Assembly: GCF_000177215.2 (NCBI RefSeq)
Contig: NZ_CM001368.1
Span: forward strand, 496,001 to 560,000
Reading direction: 5' to 3'
DNA from: Solidesulfovibrio carbinoliphilus subsp. oakridgensis
GTDB lineage: Bacteria > Desulfobacterota > Desulfovibrionia > Desulfovibrionales > Desulfovibrionaceae
Length of the DNA: 64,000 bases
This document shows, piece by piece, positions 9,268-16,955 of the stretch. Every line of letters begins with the position of its first letter. The first letter of the stretch is position 1. Made by a program: the position numbers and the translations under genes. The notes beneath the pieces are model-generated. The model was given only the letters and a program-made list of their open reading frames with translations, was not told the origin of the DNA and ran no database searches.

Positions 9268-10152
9268 CTACTGGAACATCTGCTGGATGGCCGGGTCGGC
9301 GGGGTACTGGTCGTCGAGGCTGACGACGTCGGCGATGAAGTCGGTTCCGGATTTCCAGACGAAGCCGGGCGTGCCGGGCAGGGTCAGGATGTCGAGGCGG
9401 TTTAGGGTCTTGCCTTTGATGTAGGCCCGGGACCACAGCGTCTTGCCGCTGGCCGAGGTGCGGCCGGCGGTGCCGGCGTTGGGGCCGCTGCCAAGGAGCA
9501 GGTCCAGGGCGTCGGGGTGGCTGTCGAGGAAGGCCTGCTCGTCGCCCATGCCCCAGCCGCTGATGCCGAGGACCAGTTTGACCTTTGGCCGCAGGCTCTT
9601 GGCGGCCGCGTCCACGGCGGTGGCCAGTTCGGGCGGCACGGCGGTTTTGGGGTCGGGCGAGACCGGAAAAAAGACGATGCCCACGGGCAGGCCGCCGGCC
9701 TGGACGATGGCGATCTCAGGCTTTTGGCCAAGGACGGTGAAGCCGGCCGGCAACGGCGCGTCGGCCTTTTTCAAATAGGCCGCCTCGTCCGGGTTCAGGG
9801 CCCCGGCGGTGTAGCCGAGCAGCGTCATGGCCTGGCTGAGGGCGGGCAGGCGTTTGGGATCGGGCTTTTGTTCCGGCCCGTCGGGCAGGACTTCAAAGGG
9901 GCCGGACAGGAGCAGCACCTTGTCCTTGAGGGAGGGGGCGTCGCGAAGGGTCTTGATGAAGGCGGCCCGCCGGGCCAACCCGCCGATCAGCTTGCCGCCT
10001 CAGGAGGGGCACGGCGCGAAGTTGCCGTAGGTGTTGCCGGTAAAAAGGACGGTGAGAAGCGGTTCGGCCGCCCGGGCCGGCAGGGCGGCCAGGGCCAGGA
10101 CGAAAGCGGAGGCGAGGGCGGCCGTTACGGCGCGTGAAAACGTCTGTTGCAC
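9268..10152 (-). CDS. UshA-like periplasmic selenoprotein with CxxU motif (in-frame UGA at 10002-10000)
   Basis: Read through an in-frame TGA this is a 294-residue protein: signal peptide (QQTFSRAVTAALASAFVLAL...ARA), then LLTVLFTGNTYGNFAPCPS-U-GGKLIGGLARR, ending DPAIQQMFQ. Residue 51 (UGA) aligns exactly with Cys46 of the neighbouring paralogue (CPTC), giving C48-P-S-U51, and a SECIS-like hairpin follows the UGA. Both flanks are collinear with the paralogue, so a nonsense mutation is less likely. The fold resembles the N-terminal part of UshA-type 5'-nucleotidases, but the metal-binding NDxHG is GNTYG and the later metal-site residues are not evident, so a thiol/selenol redox role is more likely than phosphatase activity. 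The start is GTG at 10152, with GAGG upstream. An annotator ignoring Sec would call only 9268..9978. Confidence 0.85.
9961..10002 (-). promoter_or_regulatory. Candidate bacterial SECIS element with its UGA codon
   Basis: Directly after the UGA (10002-10000) the mRNA can fold: GGCGGC (9999-9994) pairs with GCCGCC (9966-9961), and inside it GGC (9984-9982) pairs with GCC (9975-9973), closing the six-base loop GGGUUG. The loop starts 18 bases after the UGA with two G residues, which fits published bacterial SECIS rules. The Cys paralogue keeps the inner GGCGGGTTGGCC (it encodes GGLA) but lacks the outer stem. Confidence 0.65.
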
Positions 10153-10211
10153 CTTGAAAAGCCTCGGAGGAAAGGTTGGGCATTGGGGGCAGGGACAGTG
10201 GGGGAGTGCGC

Positions 10212-11078
10212 CTAGAAGAGCTGCTCCACGGCCGGGTCCTGGGTGACGGTCTCGTCCAGGGGATCGACCTTGGCGACGAAGTTCTCGCCCACTTTCCAGG
10301 CGAAACCGGGCTGTCCGGGCAGGGCCAGCAGGTCCAGACGGTTCACGGTCTTGCCCTTGATGTAGGCCCGGGTCCACAGTGTCTTGCCGTCTTTGGAGGT
10401 CCGGGAGGAGAAGCCCGAGCCGCCGCCGCTGCCAAGCAGCACGTCCACGGCGCCCCCGCGGGTGTTGACAAAGGTTTCCTCGTCCAGGGCACCCCAGGGG
10501 CTTATGCCGACAACCAGGGCGACCTTGCCGCGCAGTTCGGATGCGGCCCTGGCCGTCTGGTCCATGAGCTTGTCCGGCACCGGGGCGCTGACGTCTCTTG
10601 GCATGGGGAAAAAGACCAGTCCCACGGCCTTGCCGCCGATGGTGACGATTTTGGCGGTCGGGGCCTGGTCGAGGACCACCGCGCCCTTGGGCGGGGCGGC
10701 CTTCTTGTCGGCGAGGAGCTTCACCTCGTCCGGGGTGACGGCCATGACGTCGTAGCCGAGGGCCTCGTGGGCCTTGACCACGGCCGGCATTTTCTCGGGC
10801 TCCGGCGGCGCGGACGAGACTTCGGGCAGGAATTCCCAGGCGCCGGCCACGGCCAGGATCTTGCCGGCGGTGGCCGGATTCTGCCGCAGGGCCTTCAGAT
10901 AGGTGGAGCGTTTGGCCAACCCGCCGAGCTTCTGGGCCCCGCAGGTCGGGCAGGGGTCGTAGTAGCCGTAGGTGTTGCCGGCGAAAACGATGGTCAGGGC
11001 CGGGTCGGCGGCGAAAGCCTGGGAAACGGTCATGGCCAGCGCGGCCATGACCCCGAAGAGGATGGAGGATGTGCGCAT
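10212..11078 (-). CDS. UshA-like periplasmic protein, cysteine (CxxC) paralogue
   Basis: A 288-residue protein with a signal peptide (ILFGVMAALAMTVSQAFAAD) and mature start LTIVFAGNTYGYYDPCPTCG. It is collinear with the downstream selenoprotein: GGLAKR, GKTLWTRAYIKGKTVNRLDLLALPG and a C-terminal DPAVEQLF are shared. Cys43 and Cys46 form the CPTC motif where the neighbour has CPSU. As there, the phosphoesterase metal-site motif is degenerate (GNTYG for NDTHG). Its stop is 59 bases before the next start, and its start is only 8 bases behind the HU stop, suggesting an HU-UshA(Cys)-UshA(Sec) transcript. Function is not established; a redox or thiol-relay role is inferred from the motif. Confidence 0.85.
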   Translation of the reverse strand: MRTSSILFGVMAALAMTVSQAFAADPALTIVFAGNTYGYYDPCPTCGAQKLGGLAKRSTYLKALRQNPATAGKILAVAGAWEFLPEVSSAPPEPEKMPAVVKAHEALGYDVMAVTPDEVKLLADKKAAPPKGAVVLDQAPTAKIVTIGGKAVGLVFFPMPRDVSAPVPDKLMDQTARAASELRGKVALVVGISPWGALDEETFVNTRGGAVDVLLGSGGGSGFSSRTSKDGKTLWTRAYIKGKTVNRLDLLALPGQPGFAWKVGENFVAKVDPLDETVTQDPAVEQLF

Positions 11079-11086
11079 AGGCGTTC

Positions 11087-11362
11087 TTATTTGTTAAGGT
11101 ATTCCTTGAGTTCTTTGCCGGGGCGGAAAAAGGGCAGCTTTTTGGGAGCCACGGTGACCACGTCCCCGGACTTGGGGTTGCGGCCGGTGTAGCCTTTGTA
11201 GCCTTTGATCTTGAAGCTGCCGAATCCCCGGATTTCCACCCGGTCTTCGTTGATAAGCGCCTGTTTGACGGAATCGACAAAGGCGTTGACGATGTCGGCC
11301 GCCTCGTCGATATGCAGGTCCTTGGTTTCGGCCAGGGTTTTGATGAGTTCGCTTTTGTTCAT
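11087..11362 (-). CDS. HU/IHF family DNA-binding protein
   Basis: A 91-residue histone-like protein: NKSELIKTLAETKDLHIDEA, then the conserved RVEIRGFGSFKIKGYKGYTGRNPKSGDVV arm region and FFRPGKELKEYLNK at the end. The RNPKSGD segment is the beta-ribbon arm that inserts into the minor groove and bends DNA. The ATG at 11362 with GAGGA upstream gives the normal family length; a longer in-frame extension upstream has no homology. Whether it is HU or an IHF subunit cannot be decided from sequence alone. Confidence 0.93.
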   Translation of the reverse strand: MNKSELIKTLAETKDLHIDEAADIVNAFVDSVKQALINEDRVEIRGFGSFKIKGYKGYTGRNPKSGDVVTVAPKKLPFFRPGKELKEYLNK

Positions 11363-11470
11363 GGCGGGTCCTCGGTGTTGACGGTTGGCCGGAAGCCGCC
11401 TGCGGCGGCGGGCAAGCAATCGTCCATCTATTTCATACCATTGCCGAAAAAAGCGCCCATCCGTCAAGGG

Positions 11471-12301
11471 TTACTTGCGAACCGGGGGAATTTTCCCGAG
11501 CACCGGCATCTCCAGGAGCGTTTCCTGGCGTTGCTGCCGGATGCGGTGGAGTTTCACGGCGCCGGCCAGGATGTCCTGGGCGGCCGGACTGCGCGGGGCG
11601 TGGCGCAGGAGCGGAATCTGGCGGCGCACGGCGTCCGGCAGGGCCGGATCGGCCCGCACCCCGCCAAGGAGCGTGGGCGAAAATCCCAGGAAATGCTGGC
11701 AGGCGGCCGCCAGCCGGCCGAAGGTGGCCTTGGTGTCGTCCGGCCCTGCGACCTGATTGACCAGAATGTGAAAGTCCGTGATGCCGTACTGGGTGTGGAG
11801 CACCTTGATGACGGCGTAAGAGTCGGTCAGGGACGTGGGCTCCGGCGTGACCACGAGCACGCGCAGATGGCTCATGGCGGCCACGGACAGGACGGTCTGG
11901 GAGATGCCGGCCCCGAGGTCGAGCATGAGGTAGTCGTAGTTGCCAAAAGCGGTATTGAGCTTCTGGAAAAGGATTTCGCGCATGTCGTCGTCCATTTCCA
12001 GGAGTTCCGGCACGCCGCTGGCTGCCGGCAGGAAGTCGAAACCGTCGGGTTCCACGGCCAGCATGACGTCCTCGGCCATGACGCCCGGCCGGAAGAGGTC
12101 CTGCAGGTTTTTTTCCGGAGACAGGCCGAGGAGCACGTCGATATTGGCCAGGCCCACGTCGAAGTCCATGACCAGGACGCGGTGGCTGGCCCGGTAGAGG
12201 GCGTAGCTCAGGTTCAGCGCCAGATTCGTTTTCCCCACGCCGCCCTTGCCGCTCAGGATGGCGATGGACAGGGAGGCCCGGGGATTGACGGTGTGGGACA
12301 T
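11471..12301 (-). CDS. MinD/ParA-family ATPase, FlhG-like
   Basis: A 276-residue deviant-Walker ATPase: SGKGGVGKTNLALNLS is the Walker A with the signature lysine, VLVMDFDVGLANIDVLLG the switch I region, and YDYLMLDLGAGISQTVLSV the Walker B. The sequence is closer to FlhG/YlxH, which control flagellar number, than to chromosomal MinD, because it keeps DVGLANID and lacks an obvious C-terminal amphipathic MinD helix. The start lies 8 bases behind the stop of the upstream diguanylate cyclase, so the two are probably cotranscribed. No flhF or fliA is adjacent, so the flagellar role is an inference. Confidence 0.85.
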   Translation of the reverse strand: MSHTVNPRASLSIAILSGKGGVGKTNLALNLSYALYRASHRVLVMDFDVGLANIDVLLGLSPEKNLQDLFRPGVMAEDVMLAVEPDGFDFLPAASGVPELLEMDDDMREILFQKLNTAFGNYDYLMLDLGAGISQTVLSVAAMSHLRVLVVTPEPTSLTDSYAVIKVLHTQYGITDFHILVNQVAGPDDTKATFGRLAAACQHFLGFSPTLLGGVRADPALPDAVRRQIPLLRHAPRSPAAQDILAGAVKLHRIRQQRQETLLEMPVLGKIPPVRK

Positions 12302-12309
12302 ACGTCGCC

Positions 12310-13176
12310 TTATCCTTTGGTTAAGCCTGTGAAGAGAAATCTTTTTTCATCGGAGCGGACGAGCGTTCGCTCGGGCGGGGAGGTCAGGTCGGCGATGGGG
12401 GCGGCAACGATGCGGTCCTTGCCGCCGGATTTGGCCTCATAGAGGGCCCCGTCGGCCAGGGCGTAAAGCTTGTCGAGGGTGGTGGCCATCTTGCCCTTGG
12501 TGATGGCCAGACCCGCGGAGATGGTGATGCAAAGCGGCGTGTCCACGCCGTCGCAAACGATCTTGAGCGAGCGGACGGCGGCGACGATCCGCTCGATGAC
12601 CATCGCGGCCCGGACCAGGCCGACACTTGGCAAAATCAGCGCGAATTCCTCGCCTCCGACCCGGGCCGCCGTGTCGTAGGTCCGCTTTTCGGCCAAAAGG
12701 AGGGCCCCGATGGTTTCGAGGACCCGGTCGCCGCAGGGGTGGCCGTAGGTGTCGTTTATGGCTTTGAAGTCGTCGAGGTCGAAAAGGACCAGGGCCAGGG
12801 ATTGGCCGGCCCGGGAGGACCGGATGAGTTCGGCGGACAGGATCCGCTCGAAGGCCCCCCGGTTGTAGAGCTTGGTCAGAGGATCGTGCTCGGACAGAAA
12901 GACCAGCTCCTTGAGCGTCTCCTGGATGCGGGAGAGATACGGCAGCGGATTGGCCGACAGGGGTAGGGCCAGCCAGTCGCGCAGGTCCTGGTGGTTGCAA
13001 AGCGCCTCCCACCCGGCCAGGCTCAGGCCCGAACACAGGCGCATGATGACCACCCCGTCGCCATCGGTGGCGCAGTCCGGCTTTTCCATCTCGGCCAGCA
13101 TGCCACGAAGCGTCTCCAACTCCGCCAGCATCTCCTCATGGGACGCGTCGATGAGGGGGGGGACGTCAGGCTTCAT
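12310..13176 (-). CDS. Diguanylate cyclase (GGDEF domain)
   Basis: A 288-residue protein with about 90 N-terminal residues of no recognised domain and a C-terminal GGDEF domain. The active-site motif is GGEEF (residues 174-178). An RxxD inhibitory site (RTYD, 165-168) is spaced five residues before it, the canonical c-di-GMP feedback site, so the enzyme should be active and product-inhibited. HDPLTKLYNRGAFERIL and LFDLDDFKAINDTYGH are also family-typical. There is no transmembrane segment. The ATG overlaps the prfB stop (ATGA), so it is translationally coupled to release factor 2, an unusual partner for a signalling enzyme. Confidence 0.93.
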   Translation of the reverse strand: MKPDVPPLIDASHEEMLAELETLRGMLAEMEKPDCATDGDGVVIMRLCSGLSLAGWEALCNHQDLRDWLALPLSANPLPYLSRIQETLKELVFLSEHDPLTKLYNRGAFERILSAELIRSSRAGQSLALVLFDLDDFKAINDTYGHPCGDRVLETIGALLLAEKRTYDTAARVGGEEFALILPSVGLVRAAMVIERIVAAVRSLKIVCDGVDTPLCITISAGLAITKGKMATTLDKLYALADGALYEAKSGGKDRIVAAPIADLTSPPERTLVRSDEKRFLFTGLTKG

Positions 13177-14274
13177 TGCCGGCCCGCGAGCAGGTAGCCG
13201 CGGATGAACTTGTCGAGTTCGCCGTCCATCACGGCTCCGACGTCTCCCACTTCGACGCCGGTGCGATGGTCCTTGACCAGTTGATAGGGCTGCATGGTGT
13301 AGGTCCTTATCTGGGAACCGAAGCCGATGGCGTTTTTGGAATCGTAGTTTTCCTGCTTTTCGGCCTGGATCTTTTTGAGTTCCAGGTCGTAGAGCCGGGC
13401 TTTCAAGACCTTCATGGCCGACTCGCGGTTTCGGTGCTGGGACTTCTCGTTCTGGCACTGGACCACGATGCCCGTCGGCAGGTGGGTGATGCGGATGGCC
13501 GAGGAGGTCTTGTTGACGTGCTGGCCGCCGGGGCCAGACGCCCGGAACACGTCCACCCGCAGGTCTTCCTCCTTGACGTCGATGTCGATGTCGAGGCCGG
13601 CGTCGGGATAGACATCCACCGAGGCGAAGGAGGTGTGGCGGCGTCCCGAGGAATCGAACGGCGAGATGCGGATCAGGCGGTGGATGCCTTTTTCCGCGTC
13701 GAGCAGTCCGTAGGCGTAGGGGCCGGAGATTTGCAAGGTGACGCTTTTGACGCCCGCCTCGTCGCCGGGCAGGAAGTCCAGGACCTTGATCCCGAACTGC
13801 TTGCGTTCGGCCCAGCGGCGGTACATCCGCAGGAGCATCTCGGCCCAGTCCTGGGCCTCGGTGCCGCCCGCGCCGGGGTGGATTTCGAGGATGGCGTCGG
13901 CGTTGTCCTCGGGGCCGAAAAAGGCGGCCAGCTCCGCGTCGGCCAGTTCGCTGCCAAGGGAAACGATCTGTTCGGCCAGGGCGTCGAGGATTTCCGGGCT
14001 GTTATCGTCCTTGGCCAGGCTCATCCATTCGTCAAGGTCGGCCTTGGCGGCGAGCAGCTTCTCCCCGCCGGTGACTTTGGCCGTCAGCACGCTTTTTTCC
14101 CGGAGAATCGGGGTCATGCGTTCGGGATTGTCCCAGGCGCCTTCCTTGGACAGTTCCGCCTCGATTTCGGCGAGGCGATGCCGGCTCTGGTCGAGGTCAA
14201 AGACGCCTCCAGAACTCTTCGAATTTGCTGGAAAGTTCCGTACCCTGGGTCCGCAGTTCCGAATATTGCAACAT
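13173..14274 (-). CDS. prfB: Peptide chain release factor 2, with programmed +1 frameshift
   Basis: The gene is split between two frames: 14274-14200 encodes 25 residues starting [14 protein letters not shown] and ending WRRL, then an in-frame UGA; after a +1 shift 14198-13173 encodes the rest, 366 residues in total. RF2 recognises UGA and UAA; the SPF tripeptide ([11 protein letters not shown]) reads the codon and GGQ ([11 protein letters not shown]) triggers peptidyl-tRNA hydrolysis. The start is 12 bases behind the lnt stop, and the 3' end overlaps the diguanylate cyclase start. A naive annotation would call a truncated protein or an artificial upstream start. Confidence 0.95.
14196..14210 (-). 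promoter_or_regulatory. prfB programmed frameshift site
   Basis: On the minus strand the sequence is GGAGG-CGT-CTT-TGA-C. The Shine-Dalgarno-like GGAGG lies three bases before the CUU slippery codon and the in-frame UGA, the classical arrangement by which low RF2 levels promote the +1 shift and raise RF2 synthesis. Confidence 0.95.
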
Positions 14275-14286
14275 GGTTGGGCTCGC

Positions 14287-15813
14287 TTAATGGATTTTGC
14301 CGCGTCCGGCCGGGCCGGACGGGCGGTCGGGCAACAGGGCGCAGGCCAGGCATAGGGCCAGAAACAGGACCGGCATGGCCCAGGTGACAAGGGTGTAGTG
14401 GCGGTGAAACCAAGTCGTTTCCGACACGATGGGCACCTCCGGACAGGGAAGGGACAGGGCGGTGAACAGTCCGCCCTGGGCCATGATATGTCCCCTGGGG
14501 TCGATCACGGCGGAAATGCCCGAGTTGGTGCCCCGGATGATGGCCCGTCCCTGCTCCACGGCCCGAAGCAGGGCCAGATCGAGGTGTTGGCGCGGGGCGG
14601 CGGAATCGCCGAACCAGGAGTCGTTGGAGATGTTGACCAGGATGTTGGCTCCGGCCTCCACACGCTGCTGCGCCAGTTCCGGAAAGATGGCTTCATAACA
14701 AATGAGGAGCCCCAGGGCAAGACGGCCGTCGGCCAGGGGCGCCTCGGAGCGCCCGGGCTTGAAGTCGCCCACCCCTTCCACCAGCTTGTGGATAAACGGC
14801 AGGTATTCCCCGAAGGGCACGTATTCGCCGAAGGGCACCAGGTGCTCCTTGTCGTAGGAGGATTCCGTTCCCGAGGGCAAAAGCAGGTAGGCCCGGTTGA
14901 AAAGGGCGTGGCCGCCGAGCGTCCGCTCGTAGGCCGGGGCCCCGAAAATGATCGGGACCTTGGCCGCAGCCGCGAAATCGGCCAGATGTTTGGCCAGGGG
15001 CCCGCCGTCCTGGTAATAAAAGGGCATGCTCGTCTCGGGCCACACGAGGAGATCGGTCGGCGCGTCCTTGATGGCCTGGGTGGCCATGTCCAGGTACTTC
15101 TCCACGGTCTCCTGCTGGGCGGCCGGGTCCCACTTGCGGCTTTGGTCCACATTGCCCTGGATGATGGTGGCGTGGATGGCGGCGTCCTTGGGGGCCGGTT
15201 CGCCGGCCCGGCTGTTGCCGAGGAAAAAGAGGGCCGCGCCGAGGACCAGGGCGGCAAGGCCCGGCCGGCTGAGCGGCCCGGGCACCACCAGCCAGGCGGC
15301 CAGTCCTGCCAGGACCCCGGACAGGCCGTAGGCGCCGACAAAGGCCGCGCCCTGGATGGCGGCCGGCCAGGGCGAGAAGGCGGCGGCCAGGGTCAGCCAG
15401 GGAAATCCCGACAGGAACGCGCCCCGGGCCATCTCCATGGAGGCCCAGGCCACGGCGCAAAACGGGCCGAAGAGCCACGGGGAAAAACGGCGGGCGGCCA
15501 GCCGCGCCATCAGGGCCAGGGCCATGGTGTAGAGCCCGAGGACCAGGCCCATGAGCATCGGCACGGGCAGGGCCAGACCCCAGGCCAGATTGCCGTAGTC
15601 GTGGATCGGCAGGGCCGTCCAATAGAGGTTGCCGCCGGCGGCCAAGGCCCCGATCCAGTACCCGGCCTTGGCCGCGGCCCGGGCCGAGGGGGCGCGCGCG
15701 GCGGCCAGGAACAGGCCCATGGGCAAAAGGAGGGCCAGGAGCGGCAGACGGTAGACCGGGTTGGCAAAGCCGAGCCAAGCCCCGAGCACGGCCAGAAGGG
15801 ATGCTGTTGTCAC
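14287..15813 (-). CDS. lnt: Apolipoprotein N-acyltransferase
   Basis: A 508-residue inner-membrane enzyme that adds the third acyl chain to lipoproteins. The N-terminal half is hydrophobic with several membrane segments, the C-terminal half is a nitrilase-type domain, and a final membrane helix follows (TWAMPVLFLALCLACALL). The catalytic triad is visible: Glu in WPETSMPF, Lys in YDKEHLVPFGEY and Cys in LLICYEAIFPE. The start is GTG at 15813 with a weak ribosome site. corC upstream and lnt form the conserved ybeX-lnt pair known from E. coli, and prfB follows closely. Confidence 0.95.
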   Translation of the reverse strand: MTTASLLAVLGAWLGFANPVYRLPLLALLLPMGLFLAAARAPSARAAAKAGYWIGALAAGGNLYWTALPIHDYGNLAWGLALPVPMLMGLVLGLYTMALALMARLAARRFSPWLFGPFCAVAWASMEMARGAFLSGFPWLTLAAAFSPWPAAIQGAAFVGAYGLSGVLAGLAAWLVVPGPLSRPGLAALVLGAALFFLGNSRAGEPAPKDAAIHATIIQGNVDQSRKWDPAAQQETVEKYLDMATQAIKDAPTDLLVWPETSMPFYYQDGGPLAKHLADFAAAAKVPIIFGAPAYERTLGGHALFNRAYLLLPSGTESSYDKEHLVPFGEYVPFGEYLPFIHKLVEGVGDFKPGRSEAPLADGRLALGLLICYEAIFPELAQQRVEAGANILVNISNDSWFGDSAAPRQHLDLALLRAVEQGRAIIRGTNSGISAVIDPRGHIMAQGGLFTALSLPCPEVPIVSETTWFHRHYTLVTWAMPVLFLALCLACALLPDRPSGPAGRGKIH

Positions 15814-15906
15814 GGTGGTTCTTTGGAGGACGCCTGAAGGTTGCGTGGCGATGCGCCGGCCCGGGCGGAAGGCATGCCGTCCGGGGCCCTGGACGCCGAA
15901 GCCCTG

Positions 15907-16722
15907 TTACGCGGCCGGCTCGATGACGATCCAGCGGATCTGGCGGCGGTCGGCTTCCCGGATGGTGAAGCGCCGGCCGGCCAGGGTGAAGGCGTCGCCC
16001 TGGCGCGGCACCCGGCCGGCGAGTTCGGTCAGGAAGCCGCCGATGGTTTCCACCTGTTCCGATTCCAGGTCGAGGCCGAGGGAGGCGTTCAGGTCCTCCA
16101 GGGGAAACCGGCCCGAGACGAGAAAGACGCCGGGCTTTGTTTCCTGGATTTCCTCGGGCTTGCTCGGGTCGTGCTCGTCCTCGATCTCGCCGACGATCTC
16201 CTCGAGCACGTCCTCCAGGGTGACGAGCCCCGAGGTGCCGCCGTATTCGTCCAGAGCCACGGCCATGTGCTTTTTCTGGCTGCGAAATTCCAGGAGCATC
16301 TTTTTGAGGTTCAGGGTTTCCGGAATGAAAAGCGGGGCCCGCATGATGGACCGGGGGTCCGGGTACTCGCCGCAGGCGCCGACCAGATGGGCGAGCAGGT
16401 CCTTGGCGTAGACCACGCCGAGGATGTTGTCCCGGTTGCCCTCGTAGATGGGGATGCGGGAGTGGCCGTGGGCCTTTATCAGGTCGCAGATGGCCGGAAT
16501 GCCGTCGTCGGCCTCGGCGCACACGATATCGGGCCGGGGGATCATGATGTCGAAGACCTGTTTTTTCTCCAGCCGCAGGATATTGAGCAGCATGGAGGCA
16601 TCCTCCTGGATCAGGCTGCCGTCCGCCCGGGCCTCCAGGATCAGGTCCTCGATGGAAACGCTTTTCTGGCCAAAAAATTTGCCCAGCACATTCCAGAATC
16701 GACTGTCAGAATCGTCGTCCAA
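15907..16722 (-). CDS. corC: CorC/HlyC family CBS-domain protein
   Basis: A 271-residue cytosolic protein with two CBS domains (VFDIMIPRPDIVCAEAD..., HSRIPIYEGNRDNILGVVYAKDLL and MLLEFRSQKKHMAVALDEYGGTSGLVTLEDVLEEIVGEI) and a C-terminal CorC/HlyC transporter-associated domain. It lacks the DUF21 membrane domain. Related YbeX/CorC proteins are linked to Mg/Co efflux and to ribosome maturation. TTG at 16722 was chosen because AAGGAGG precedes it at good spacing; an ATG at 16782 would add 20 residues without homology. The 233 bp upstream contain no gene. Confidence 0.88.
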   Translation of the reverse strand: MDDDSDSRFWNVLGKFFGQKSVSIEDLILEARADGSLIQEDASMLLNILRLEKKQVFDIMIPRPDIVCAEADDGIPAICDLIKAHGHSRIPIYEGNRDNILGVVYAKDLLAHLVGACGEYPDPRSIMRAPLFIPETLNLKKMLLEFRSQKKHMAVALDEYGGTSGLVTLEDVLEEIVGEIEDEHDPSKPEEIQETKPGVFLVSGRFPLEDLNASLGLDLESEQVETIGGFLTELAGRVPRQGDAFTLAGRRFTIREADRRQIRWIVIEPAA

Positions 16723-16955
16723 CCTCGTCCTCCTTGACGGGCCCGTCCCGGGCCGCGCCGTCGTCCGCACCATAGGCCACAATGCGTTTCATGTCGTTGA
16801 CGAAACGCGAAAAACGGGGCCCGGATATCAAAATCGTTGCCGTCCGTCCACGGTGGGCCGGATTCTTCCCGGCGGCCCGGAGACGCGCCGGGCCGACCGG
16901 CCATGCCGCCGGTCCGAGGCCGGCCGGCGGGAGAAGGACCGCCGGGCTGCGGCCG

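Noticed and set aside
9979-10152. Calling the UshA-like selenoprotein a pseudogene with a premature stop
   Set aside because: The frame is intact on both sides, the TGA aligns exactly with a Cys of the paralogue and a SECIS-like hairpin follows; a random nonsense mutation would not be expected to coincide with all three. It remains a possibility until the Sec machinery is confirmed.
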